A DNA stretch of 19,737 bases from JBELMB01 sp042088665 (GTDB lineage Bacteria > Pseudomonadota > Alphaproteobacteria > Rhodobacterales > Rhodobacteraceae), in contig JBELMB010000091.1 in assembly GCA_042088665.1 (NCBI GenBank), forward strand, positions 1 through 19,737, in the 5' to 3' direction. This document shows, in pieces, positions 8,221 to 16,099 of the stretch. A model generated the notes under the pieces. The model ran no database searches. It was given only the letters and a program-made list of their open reading frames with translations, and had not been told where the DNA came from. A program made the translations under genes and the position numbers. Positions within the stretch are counted from its first letter, which is position 1. Each line of letters opens with the position of its first letter.

Positions 8221-8781
8221 TCAGCGGAACACGCCGTGAAAGTAACGCGGTGTTGGCTGGCGGCTGGAGACACGGGTCGCCACTTGCTGTGGGCGGAAGA
8301 CGCGCTGCAGCACGCTGGCGTTGCGGCTCACTTGCGGCGTGGTCACGGCGGCGACCTGCCGGGTCCGCGTGACCTCTGCGCGCGGCGCCGGAGCCGTGGG
8401 CTGTGCCGCTGTCTCACTCGGGCGCGCGATGGGACGCAAAGCGCGGAACGGTGCCAGCCCACCTTGCGAATTCAGAAAGGCCAGTTCGCGCGCTTCGACC
8501 TGCGGGCCGTCGTTGTGATCGTCGGGTCTGGTCTGCGTGCGGGCTTCGGTCACGATGCCCTGATCGTAGGTCGGCTCCGTGGTCTGTGACCGGCTCGCGT
8601 CAACGTCGAGCGCCACCGGGGTGGCTTGAATGGCGTTCGACGCAGCCACCGCATGCGCGCGCACCAGATAGTCGGGAAGCTTTGGTCCAGCGGCCAATGC
8701 CGCGTGGCTTGCCATCATGGCAGCGCCGCCGGCAAGGGTCAGTCCGGCCAGTCCCAAACATGTCAGTAAGAGTTTTTTCAT
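8221..8781 (-). CDS. Exported protein of unknown function, Pro/Arg/Thr-rich, ends in GVFR
   Basis: No family recognised. The start at 8781 is chosen because it begins a typical signal peptide (MKKLLLTCLGLAGLTLAGG..., cleavage near ALA-A at about residue 29); the longer frame to 8928 adds non-coding-looking sequence. The mature protein is about 155 residues, low-complexity and probably unstructured, rich in Gln, Thr, Arg, Pro and Ala. There is no lipobox Cys at the cleavage site. The C-terminus is RYFHGVFR, and its last four residues match the caspase-like protein encoded at 9693. It is transcribed away from the DUF1036 gene, sharing a 159-base divergent region. Confidence 0.75.
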   Translation of the reverse strand: MKKLLLTCLGLAGLTLAGGAAMMASHAALAAGPKLPDYLVRAHAVAASNAIQATPVALDVDASRSQTTEPTYDQGIVTEARTQTRPDDHNDGPQVEARELAFLNSQGGLAPFRALRPIARPSETAAQPTAPAPRAEVTRTRQVAAVTTPQVSRNASVLQRVFRPQQVATRVSSRQPTPRYFHGVFR

Positions 8782-8799
8782 ATTCACAAGAGTAGCCGA

Positions 8800-8814
8800 A
8801 AAACCGCCGGTTTT
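8800..8814. promoter_or_regulatory. 15-bp palindrome in divergent promoter region
   Basis: AAAACCG, C, CGGTTTT: a perfect 7-bp arm palindrome with one central base. It is 19 bases upstream of the minus-strand start at 8781 and about 126 bases upstream of the DUF1036 start at 8941. The position fits an operator controlling one or both genes; no regulator gene is adjacent. Confidence 0.4.
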
Positions 8815-8940
8815 GTGTTTAAAATGTGGCATCTTTATGTCCAAGAACCTAGGTTGCGGAAAACACACAGAAATTCCGGATGTGCCATGAACCTCTGTGC
8901 GACCAATATGGGGCCGTTTGACGACCATAAAAGGTTTTCG

Positions 8941-9378
8941 ATGAATTTTCCCGTAATTTCCGGGGCTTGTAAGGTATTCCTTACCCTGGCCCTATCGGCA
9001 GTTTTCAGCCTGTTTTCGGGTCACCCCGCCCAGGCGCAGTTCGCGATCTGCAATCAGACGCTGAGCGTCCTGAACGTGGCGGTCGGCCGGTATCAATACG
9101 ACACCCTGACCACGTCGGGCTGGTGGACCATTGGTCCGAACCGCTGCGCCAACGTCATCGACCGGGAATTGGACGCACGTTTTGTCTATGTGTTTGCGCA
9201 GGATGTCTTTGGCAACACCATCATGAGCGGCGCGCATCCCATGTGTGTGGGGCCAAAACGCTTTGACATTCGCGGTGACGAGGATTGCCTCCTGAGGGGC
9301 TTTCTCGAAGCGCGATTTCAGGAAGTGGACACGCTCAAGAGTGAGCGCTGGACCTTCTTCATCTACCCGCCGTCCTGA
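8941..9378 (+). CDS. Secreted DUF1036-family protein
   Basis: 145 residues. The ATG at 8941 (AAAAGG about 8 bases upstream) gives a signal peptide ending AQA-Q at about residue 32; in-frame ATGs further up would bury it. The mature part matches the DUF1036 pattern: FAICNQT, a VAVGRY block, TSGWWTIGPNRCANVI and YVFAQDVFG. Four Cys remain in the mature chain (C37 and those in NRC, PMC and EDC), which suits a small disulfide-bonded periplasmic protein. DUF1036 has no established function that I know of. It is followed, after 314 bases, by the caspase-like gene. Confidence 0.85.
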   Translation: MNFPVISGACKVFLTLALSAVFSLFSGHPAQAQFAICNQTLSVLNVAVGRYQYDTLTTSGWWTIGPNRCANVIDRELDARFVYVFAQDVFGNTIMSGAHPMCVGPKRFDIRGDEDCLLRGFLEARFQEVDTLKSERWTFFIYPPS

Positions 9379-9692
9379 GACCTAGGGTATCTCGATCCAA
9401 GAGACGCGACCCGGAGCCCGGCGTGGCAAAGAGGCCGCCGCGGTGTTGGCATGCCGCGTCTGGAGCCGTCATTCGTACCTGCGCGCAGGACGCGCTGTGG
9501 ACGCCAGGTGGGGCAAGTGAACAATCGCAATGCGGTGCCTGTCCCGCTGACCCCTGTCGTCATCAGACCCGCCGAGGTGGGGAAAACCACCAACAATGGC
9601 AATTTTAGACCCGTGGGACTATGTTTGACGGACCTGCGTGGTGTAGACTGCCACGGAGACAGATTGAGATTTCGGTATTTCAGGTGACACAG
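9379..9692. other. Intergenic region with two small hairpins, no gene seen
   Basis: Short open frames here do not look coding. Hairpins: GGTGG-GGAAAA-CCACC at 9576-9591, with AATTTT following at 9601 (a possible weak terminator), and CGTGG-9 bases-CCACG at 9637-9655. TTGACG at 9625 resembles a -35 box, but no -10 box sits at normal spacing. GTAGACTG at 9643-9650 recurs upstream of the M23 gene. Confidence 0.4.
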
Positions 9693-11153
9693 ATGCGCCG
9701 TTTGACACAGACCCTGGCCCTTCTCACGCTGACCGCAACCGTGCCTCAAGTGGCGCAGGCGGACTGGCAGGCCATTGTCGTGGGCCAGCCCGGGCCGATG
9801 GCGGACCTGTCTTTTGCCGATGCCTTTCATGCCAGCCAGGCCTTTGAAAAGGGCGGGATACCGGTGATCGATATCATCCGCGACCTGCCCCGCGCGCGGC
9901 TGACCGACACTTTGGCGGCGCTGACTGATGTCCCTCGGCTGATCATCTTTTACTCTGGCCGGATCCCCTCTGGCAGCATCTCGATGAACGACGGGACCAT
10001 GCCGCTGGCCACCATCCTGCGCAGCGCCGCCGTGGCGGGCACGCAGGAAATGATCCTGATGATCGAGAACTGCACCTCGAACATCCCCGACTCCGCCCAA
10101 GTGATCCTTCCCGAAACGCCCGAAGGGATGGAATTGATGGTCATGTCCAGCGCCGAGTTCGGTGATACATGTGCCAGCGGCGAGCGGCTCAGCGACGAGC
10201 TGAAGGATCTGTCGCAAGAGACGGCACTGACCGGTCCCTTGCTCGATGCGCTGGACGACATGGTTGTCACTGGCAGTGTCTCGACCCCTGTGATGCTGAG
10301 CGCGCCGGTGCTTGCCGGATCCTTCCTCGACGAGGGTGTGATCGAGTTGCTGCCAGACGACGTGATCCTTCTGGTGCCCATCGACGATGACTTCGACGAA
10401 GAGCCGGAGGCAGGTGACACCGAATTGCTCGACGATACCGTGTTCATCGAAGTGGTGCTGCCGGCCCGTGCGCCGACCTTGCCCCAGGAGACCATCGACA
10501 GCGATGAACCGGTCATCACCTTTGCCGCCCTGCCACAGGCGCAGATCGCCGCGCTGCCGCTGGCTGCGGGGCTGCCGGAACCCTCTGTTCTCGTCGGGCT
10601 GATCGAGGGGGTGACCGATGCCTCTCTGGACACCGGTGAGGGCGAAAGCTCGGCCCTCGACTACGAAAATCTCGAGGCCGCGCGCGCGCTGCGCGAAGCG
10701 AACCCGGAACTCTTTGCCAGCATGTTGTCCTCGGGCGCATTTGATCCGCCCGAAGATATTGTCGCGCTCAGTTTGCAAACCGAGCTGAAGCGCATGAACT
10801 GCTATCGGTCGCGTCTGGACAATGACTGGGGGCGTGGGTCACGCAGCTCCGTGGGTCGGTATTTCCAACAGGTTGGGGAAAGCAATCCCCATGGCCAGCA
10901 AGCAACTGTGGACCTGTTTCGCTATATCATCGGGCGTGACGATGTGGCCTGTCCGACCCCTGTCGCCGCGACCCGGAGCAGCAGCAGTTCGTCAACACGG
11001 TCGAGTTCTTCCAACACCAGCCGCAATACCAGCTCTGGCAGTACGGCCAGCTCGACGCCCTCAGCACCGGCAGCGTCGAGCGGCGGGTCGTCTTCTTCCA
11101 GTTCCAGACCGTCTGGCAACGCCTTTGGCAGTGGCAGTGGCGTCTTTCGCTGA
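9693..11153 (+). CDS. Exported caspase-like (C14 fold) protein, catalytic His replaced, peptidoglycan-binding-like C-terminus
   Basis: 486 residues. The start at 9693 gives a signal peptide (MRRLTQTLALLTLTATVPQVAQA) with AGGTG upstream. Residues 24-200 follow the caspase-like layout: DWQAIVVGQ, then RLIIFYSGR at 82-90 where caspase-like enzymes have YSGHG, then MILMIENCTSN with C127 at the place of the DACR cysteine. R90 replaces the dyad His, so peptidase activity is doubtful. The middle is an acidic linker (200-330). Residues 361-395 (LQTELKRMNCYRSRLDNDWGRGSR) resemble the peptidoglycan-binding-like repeat often attached to alphaproteobacterial caspase-like proteins. The tail (about 425-486) is almost pure Ser/Thr/Gly and ends GVFR. 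Periplasmic location is inferred from the signal peptide. Confidence 0.75.
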   Translation: MRRLTQTLALLTLTATVPQVAQADWQAIVVGQPGPMADLSFADAFHASQAFEKGGIPVIDIIRDLPRARLTDTLAALTDVPRLIIFYSGRIPSGSISMNDGTMPLATILRSAAVAGTQEMILMIENCTSNIPDSAQVILPETPEGMELMVMSSAEFGDTCASGERLSDELKDLSQETALTGPLLDALDDMVVTGSVSTPVMLSAPVLAGSFLDEGVIELLPDDVILLVPIDDDFDEEPEAGDTELLDDTVFIEVVLPARAPTLPQETIDSDEPVITFAALPQAQIAALPLAAGLPEPSVLVGLIEGVTDASLDTGEGESSALDYENLEAARALREANPELFASMLSSGAFDPPEDIVALSLQTELKRMNCYRSRLDNDWGRGSRSSVGRYFQQVGESNPHGQQATVDLFRYIIGRDDVACPTPVAATRSSSSSSTRSSSSNTSRNTSSGSTASSTPSAPAASSGGSSSSSSRPSGNAFGSGSGVFR

Positions 11154-11280
11154 CCGCTTCACGGGATGCTCCCGAGTTGGCGATTTTTGCTGGGCGTGAC
11201 GCGCACTTGCGGTAGACTGGGCGACATCCCGGGCGGGCACGCCCGCCCCGCGCCCCGATTGAGCCAAGCCACCCGTTTGA

Positions 11281-13683
11281 ATGATGCCGATAGAAGTTGA
11301 TCCATCCTTTACCAAGACCGGCGTGAAGGCACGCGAGCGTCGCCGCAAGCGACGTCTGGCACGTGGTGGTATCGGGCTTGCCGCTGTCTTGGTCACAGGG
11401 CTGGTTGTCCTGCTGGGCGTCTGGCTGTTTTCGAGCCCTTGGGGGGCTGCGCCGGGCGAGGATCAAACCGCAGGGGGGGACGGCGACGAGGACTTCTTCC
11501 TCGTACAGGCCGATGGGGACGAGGCCGCCGCCGCCGCGGTGACGCAGCGGTTTGCCCCGGTGTTGCCGGCGGATTTGCAGGTGGACCCGTTGATCCTGCG
11601 CATTGCCAGCGACCGCAATGAACACCTGACCCTGATGCCCGGACCGCAGGCCTTTGTGCCTGAACGCATCGGGTTTTCCGGACCTGAACGCATCGCGATG
11701 CTGCAAGTGCCGCTGGTGGTCGCCGAACAGCGGCTGGAGCTGGTGCTGCCCTCCAGCGGCGATGATTTCGCGCTTTTTCAGGCGCAACGCAGCCAGGCCA
11801 GCCGCGATCCGCAAGCGCCCGCCACGACGGCACCTCAGGCCCCGGTCGAAGCGGGCGAAGTGGTGGCCGTCGACGAGGAAAGCAGTTGGGGTGACCTGAT
11901 CTCGACCCAGGACGACGCGCGCGCGGCGTCGCAGGACAACGCAGGCGCCGCCGTCTACGTGGAGACGCGGATCGCGAACACGACGTCAACCGCGCTTGCC
12001 CTGCGCGAAACCGAGCGCAGCGCGCTATACGAGGACACAATCGTCGCGCTCAGCACCGAAAGACCGTTGGAGCAGGTGCTGGTCTCCAACGGGTTTGACG
12101 AGGAGGCCGCGGATGAAATCGCCGAGGCCGCGCAAGAGCGGTTCGAGATCCCCGAGGCGCTTGAAATCGGCAGCATCGTGGCGCTTCGGGCGCGGCGCGA
12201 ACAGGGGGCGACGCGGCTGTTGCAGATGTCGGTCTACGGCCCGGAAGGCTACAAGGGCACGCTTGTTCAGGTGGGCGTGCGGCGCTTTGACAGCGGCGCG
12301 GACCCGTGGTTCACCGAGAACCTGACCGACCGCACCAGCGAATTGCAGCAAAGCGCTCAACAGAACCGCGAAGTGCGCCTGATCGACGCGATCTATTCCA
12401 ACGCCATCCGCAACGGGCTGCCGCAGACCCTCGTGGGACAAATGATGGTGATCCTGTCGAAAAAGTTCGACCTCGACCGCTTTGCCAGCGAAGAGGACGA
12501 GCTGAAGATCCTCTACGCAAACACGCCCGGCCCGATGGGCGAAGGGTTGGGGGGCTTGCTTTACGTCGGCATCAAGGGACCGTCAGGCAAATTGCAGTGC
12601 TACGTCACCGAGGCGAACAATGATTCCGGGTACGATTGTTTTGACTTCAGCGGTGCAGGCGGCGGCGGGTCCAGCGGCGGCGGGCTGGTGATTCCGGTGA
12701 AGGGGGTAAAGACCTCTGGTTTTGGTCCGCGGCATCACCCGATCCTGAAGCAGGTGCGCAATCACAACGGCGTGGACTGGGCGGCGCCCACCGGCACGCC
12801 AATCGTCTCTGCGCTGGCGGGCAAGGTCTCTTATGCGGGGCCGGGTGGTGGCTATGGCAACGTGATCTATGTGGACCATCCCGGCGGGCTGCAGACGCGC
12901 TATGCGCATATGTCCCGCTACGGTGACTTCCAGAAAGGCGCGCAGGTCAGCGCCGGGGATGTGATCGGCTATGTCGGCACCACCGGGCGCTCTACCGGGC
13001 CGCATTTGCACTTTGAACTGCGGGTCAACGGCGCGCCGGTGGATCCGCTGACCTACCGTGCGCCGGCGGCTGTGGCGGTTGCCGCTTCGGTGTCGACCGG
13101 CGGCCAGCCCGGCTCTGCCGCGGTTGAGGCGCTGGTGAACAAGATCATTCAGGTGGAAAGCGCGGGCAATGCGCGGGCAAAGAACCCGCTGTCCTCGGCC
13201 ACCGGTCTGGGCCAGTTCATCGAAAGCACATGGCTGCGGATGATGCGCGACTACCGGCCGGAACTGCACAAGAGCATGAACCGCGCGCAGCTTCTGGAAC
13301 TGCGCTTTGACCCGGCGCTCAGCCGTGAAATGGTGCGCAATCTTGCCCGCGAGGGGGAGGCCTACCTGCGCAACCGGGGACATCCGATCACGCCGGGGCA
13401 CCTCTATCTCGCGCACTTTCTTGGTGCCGGTGGCGCGCACAAGGCGCTGAGCGCGGACCGCGCCGCGTCTGTTCTGTCGGTCATGGGATCGGGCGTGGTC
13501 AACGCGAACCCGTTCCTGCGCGGCAAGACAATCGGTGATCTGATCGCATGGTCGGACCGCAAGATGCGGGTCAAGGGCAGCAAGGCGGGAACCAGCAGCG
13601 CGCCGGTCGCCGTGGCGCGCGCGGTGCCGCCCAAGGTCAAGGCCTACAAGGAGGCCATCGACAAGCTGCTGGAGGAGACCTGA
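11281..13683 (+). CDS. Membrane-anchored M23 metallopeptidase / lytic transglycosylase fusion
   Basis: 800 residues. A basic N-terminus (ARERRRKRR) precedes one membrane helix at about 29-52, so the rest lies in the periplasm. A LysM/OapA-like stretch lies around 255-305 (ALSTERPLEQVLVSNGF...). The M23 domain at about 475-600 has the full zinc set: H495 and D499 in HNGVDW, and H575 and H577 in GPHLHFEL. A second enzyme domain at about 615-770 has the lytic transglycosylase pattern VESAGNARAKNP with E626 and SATGLGQF. The protein should therefore cut both peptide cross-links and glycan strands. The first of two adjacent ATG codons is used; no strong SD is visible. It follows the caspase-like gene by 127 bases and fits a role in opening the wall for an envelope machine. 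Confidence 0.9.
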   Translation: MMPIEVDPSFTKTGVKARERRRKRRLARGGIGLAAVLVTGLVVLLGVWLFSSPWGAAPGEDQTAGGDGDEDFFLVQADGDEAAAAAVTQRFAPVLPADLQVDPLILRIASDRNEHLTLMPGPQAFVPERIGFSGPERIAMLQVPLVVAEQRLELVLPSSGDDFALFQAQRSQASRDPQAPATTAPQAPVEAGEVVAVDEESSWGDLISTQDDARAASQDNAGAAVYVETRIANTTSTALALRETERSALYEDTIVALSTERPLEQVLVSNGFDEEAADEIAEAAQERFEIPEALEIGSIVALRARREQGATRLLQMSVYGPEGYKGTLVQVGVRRFDSGADPWFTENLTDRTSELQQSAQQNREVRLIDAIYSNAIRNGLPQTLVGQMMVILSKKFDLDRFASEEDELKILYANTPGPMGEGLGGLLYVGIKGPSGKLQCYVTEANNDSGYDCFDFSGAGGGGSSGGGLVIPVKGVKTSGFGPRHHPILKQVRNHNGVDWAAPTGTPIVSALAGKVSYAGPGGGYGNVIYVDHPGGLQTRYAHMSRYGDFQKGAQVSAGDVIGYVGTTGRSTGPHLHFELRVNGAPVDPLTYRAPAAVAVAASVSTGGQPGSAAVEALVNKIIQVESAGNARAKNPLSSATGLGQFIESTWLRMMRDYRPELHKSMNRAQLLELRFDPALSREMVRNLAREGEAYLRNRGHPITPGHLYLAHFLGAGGAHKALSADRAASVLSVMGSGVVNANPFLRGKTIGDLIAWSDRKMRVKGSKAGTSSAPVAVARAVPPKVKAYKEAIDKLLEET

Positions 13684-13767
13684 CCCATCCGGTCGGACCG
13701 GGTCTGAACATGGGCTGCGCGCCCAGCCTCCGGGCGCAAGCGACACCTGCCGGGGGAGGGCAGACCG

Positions 13768-14883
13768 ATGGCAACACTCACGCGGGTTGAACTGCGGATG
13801 GTCGATCTCGTACCGAAAGTGCGGCGCGTCGACGCCATACAGTCCTTTGTCAGTCAGGAAACGCCCATCGTCACGGTGACGGATTCGGATGGCGCGCAGG
13901 GGACCGGCTACAGCTACACCATCGGGACCGGCGGGCCTTCGGTCATGGCACTGCTGGAAAAGACTCTCGCGCCGCTGCTCATCGGCAAGGACCCCGACCG
14001 GATCGACGGCATCTGGCGCGAGTTGTTGTTTGCCACCCATGCCACCGCGGTCGGGGCGATCACCTCGCTGGCGCTGGCGGCGGTGGACACGGCGCTCTGG
14101 GATCTGCGATGCCGCAAGCAGGGCCTGCCCCTGTGGAAGGCCGCTGGCGGCACCCGTCCGCGCATCCCGCTGTATTCGACCGAGGGCGGCTGGCTGCATC
14201 TTGAGACCGGGGCGCTGGTCGCGGATGCACTGGCCATGCAGGCGCAGGGCTTCAGCGGGTCCAAGATCAAGATCGGTCGCCCCCATCTGAGCGAGGATGC
14301 CGTGCGTCTGCACGCCGTGCGGGACGCGGTTGGCCCGGGGTACGAGATCTTTACCGACGGCAATCAGGGGTTTTCCCTGTCAGAAGCGATCCGGCGTGCG
14401 CGCGTTTTGGAAGAGACCGGCGTCGGCTGGTTCGAAGAACCGCTGCCCGCCGATGACGTCTCCGCCCATGTGGAACTGTCGCGTCGCACTTCCGTGCCGA
14501 TCGCCGTGGGCGAGAGCATGTATTCCCTGAGCCAGTTCAAGGACTACCTGCAGGCCGGGGCCGCCAGCATCGTTCAGGTGGATGTGGCGCGCATCGGGGG
14601 CATCACACCCTGGCTGAAGACCGCGCATCTGGCGGAGGCGTTCAACGTCATGGTCTGCCCGCATTTCCTGATGGAACTGCACCTGCCACTGGTCTGCGCC
14701 GTGCCAAACGCCAAGTGGCTGGAATACATTCCGCAGCTTGACACCGTCACAACAGAGCAGATCCGGATCGAGGACGGCTTTGCCGTGCCCTCCGCCGCGC
14801 CGGGACTTGGCATCGCATGGGATTGGGAGGCCATCGGCACGCAGTCCGTGATGCACAGCACGGTCACCGGGGCCGACATCTGA
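13768..14883 (+). CDS. Mandelate racemase/muconate lactonizing enzyme family protein
   Basis: 371-residue enolase-superfamily enzyme, which typically abstracts a proton alpha to a carboxylate. The N-terminal capping domain (1-130) precedes the barrel. Catalytic and metal residues are all present: K166-x-K168 (SKIKIG), metal ligands D197, E223 and E249 (TDGNQG, WFEEPL, AVGES), D272 (VDVARIG), H299 (CPHF) and E319 in PNAKWLEY, 20 residues after the His as in mandelate racemase. GGAGG lies 8 bases before the ATG. It starts 84 bases after the M23 gene and may be read through from it, but the function looks catabolic. The substrate (an acid sugar or similar) cannot be told from sequence alone. Confidence 0.92.
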   Translation: MATLTRVELRMVDLVPKVRRVDAIQSFVSQETPIVTVTDSDGAQGTGYSYTIGTGGPSVMALLEKTLAPLLIGKDPDRIDGIWRELLFATHATAVGAITSLALAAVDTALWDLRCRKQGLPLWKAAGGTRPRIPLYSTEGGWLHLETGALVADALAMQAQGFSGSKIKIGRPHLSEDAVRLHAVRDAVGPGYEIFTDGNQGFSLSEAIRRARVLEETGVGWFEEPLPADDVSAHVELSRRTSVPIAVGESMYSLSQFKDYLQAGAASIVQVDVARIGGITPWLKTAHLAEAFNVMVCPHFLMELHLPLVCAVPNAKWLEYIPQLDTVTTEQIRIEDGFAVPSAAPGLGIAWDWEAIGTQSVMHSTVTGADI

Positions 14884-15120
14884 CAGGCCGGGCAGGCCCG
14901 AATGCAGGGTCTAGTTTTCGCAGGGCGCCAGTGAACCGCCTGAACCGCGACGCCGCAGGCCTGTGGACGTGGGGTTGGAATGGCGCTTTGGGCGCGTCGC
15001 GCGGTGCTTTGCACCGTTGTGAACCCCTGACCAGAGACCCCTGCCCAAGCGCCGCAAGGCCCCGGCTGTCCGATTTGGTCACGCCACCGGATCAACTGAC
15101 AGGATCATGAGGTGCGGTAT
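14884..15120. other. Intergenic region before the transposon, no gene seen
   Basis: Open frames here are short and lack a plausible ribosome site. A hairpin CGGTGC-TTT-GCACCG lies at 15002-15016 without a T tract. The transposon inverted repeat begins at 15121. Confidence 0.5.
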
Positions 15121-15138
15121 TCATGCAGACTGTGTGAA
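15121..15138 (+). repeat. Left terminal inverted repeat
   Basis: TCATGCAGACTGTGTGAA, perfect 18-bp inverted match to 18415-18432. It lies 63 bases from the stop of the ATP-grasp gene. Confidence 0.85.
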
Positions 15139-15201
15139 AACACCCGGCTTGGCTGAAAAGGTCTCTTACGGTTCAGTAGTGGATAGAGGCGGAGCCTTGC
15201 T

Positions 15202-15993
15202 TTACGGCTTGAATCCGTTGATGTGGTGTATCGCGTCAGCGAGTTTGAGGAGGTCAGCGGCGTAGAAGCCTGCCGCGTTGATGCAGTTTGTTTCGAGCAT
15301 CTTCAGACCAGTTTCGGTGCGGCAGATATCCATGACGTATGCGCGGGCATATTTCGGGTTAAGGCGCACCATTTGCTCAGCAAAGTCTGCGGCGTCTTGG
15401 TCGATCTCGGGCCGGTAGACGACCCGCGACCCTTCTTTGTAGAGCGAGAAAGTACGGATGACGTCGTTGACAATCCAAATCCGCCATTCCTTCAGAATAT
15501 GTGCGGGCTGGGTCAGCATGAGTTCGGTGTCATGCCGCAATGACCCTCTTGGGATTTCCTCCTCATCGAGGATCAAGACGCGCTCCGCCAAGGCGACGAT
15601 GTCGGCAGCTTGGCGCACCTTGCCGGGTTCCTCTTTGCTGTCATCAACAGGACGCATAAACCACTGACGATCCTCCTTCGGGAGACGATCAGGGATGTCT
15701 CGTAACGAAAGAAATAGAGCGTCAGCGCCATTCAAGAGGTAGGGATGCCATGGTTCTTCGCGGACGAACGGCTTGATCTTGAACACGCCAGGGCTCAGGG
15801 CTTCTCGCTGCGCGTATCGCCAGAGGGTGTAAGACCCGAACAAGATCACGGCGTCCTTGTTTTCGATCACTGGTTCGGGCTGAAGGTCTCCGACGAAGGG
15901 AACGACCTTGTGCCATGTGTACGGGATATCAAGACGATCCAAGGCGTTTGCCAGTTTCTCGGTGTCTTCGAACTGTTGCAAAATCCACTGCAT
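15202..15993 (-). CDS. ATP-grasp domain protein, R2K-clade-like (former DUF4343)
   Basis: 263 residues from the ATG at 15993, which has GAGGAG about 8 bases upstream; the longer open frame only shadows the resolvase. The N-terminal half (MQWILQQFEDTEKL, DAVILFGSYTLWRY, VFKIKPFV) and the C-terminal half (EWRIWIVNDVIRTFSLYKEG, YVMDICRTETGLKMLETNC) match the R2K ATP-grasp style. The metal/ATP residues are E234 and N236 in LETNCINAAGFY, plus D222. ATP-grasp enzymes join a carboxylate to an amine using ATP; this clade is seen in phages and mobile elements and its substrate is not known to me. It lies 106 bases downstream of the resolvase on the same strand, probably as cargo. Confidence 0.75.
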   Translation of the reverse strand: MQWILQQFEDTEKLANALDRLDIPYTWHKVVPFVGDLQPEPVIENKDAVILFGSYTLWRYAQREALSPGVFKIKPFVREEPWHPYLLNGADALFLSLRDIPDRLPKEDRQWFMRPVDDSKEEPGKVRQAADIVALAERVLILDEEEIPRGSLRHDTELMLTQPAHILKEWRIWIVNDVIRTFSLYKEGSRVVYRPEIDQDAADFAEQMVRLNPKYARAYVMDICRTETGLKMLETNCINAAGFYAADLLKLADAIHHINGFKP

Positions 15994-16099
15994 CTCACGC
16001 GCTCCTCTTCGCAATTGGCAGCAGTAACACGCCACTCGATTTATGATTTCCATGCCATCAAAGCGAAGTGCCTGGCATCTCCAAGGTAGTTTGGCAAAT

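Noticed and set aside
9363..10778. 471-residue minus-strand open frame
   Set aside because: Antisense to the caspase-like gene; no domain recognised and the composition is shadow-like.
12583..14313. 576-residue minus-strand open frame
   Set aside because: It lies opposite the M23/SLT and enolase-superfamily genes, both of which have full active sites. Its composition (Arg/His/Gln-rich) is typical of an antisense shadow in high-GC DNA.
14884..15120. tRNA or small RNA gene
   Set aside because: No cloverleaf or conserved T-loop could be found; only one small hairpin is present.
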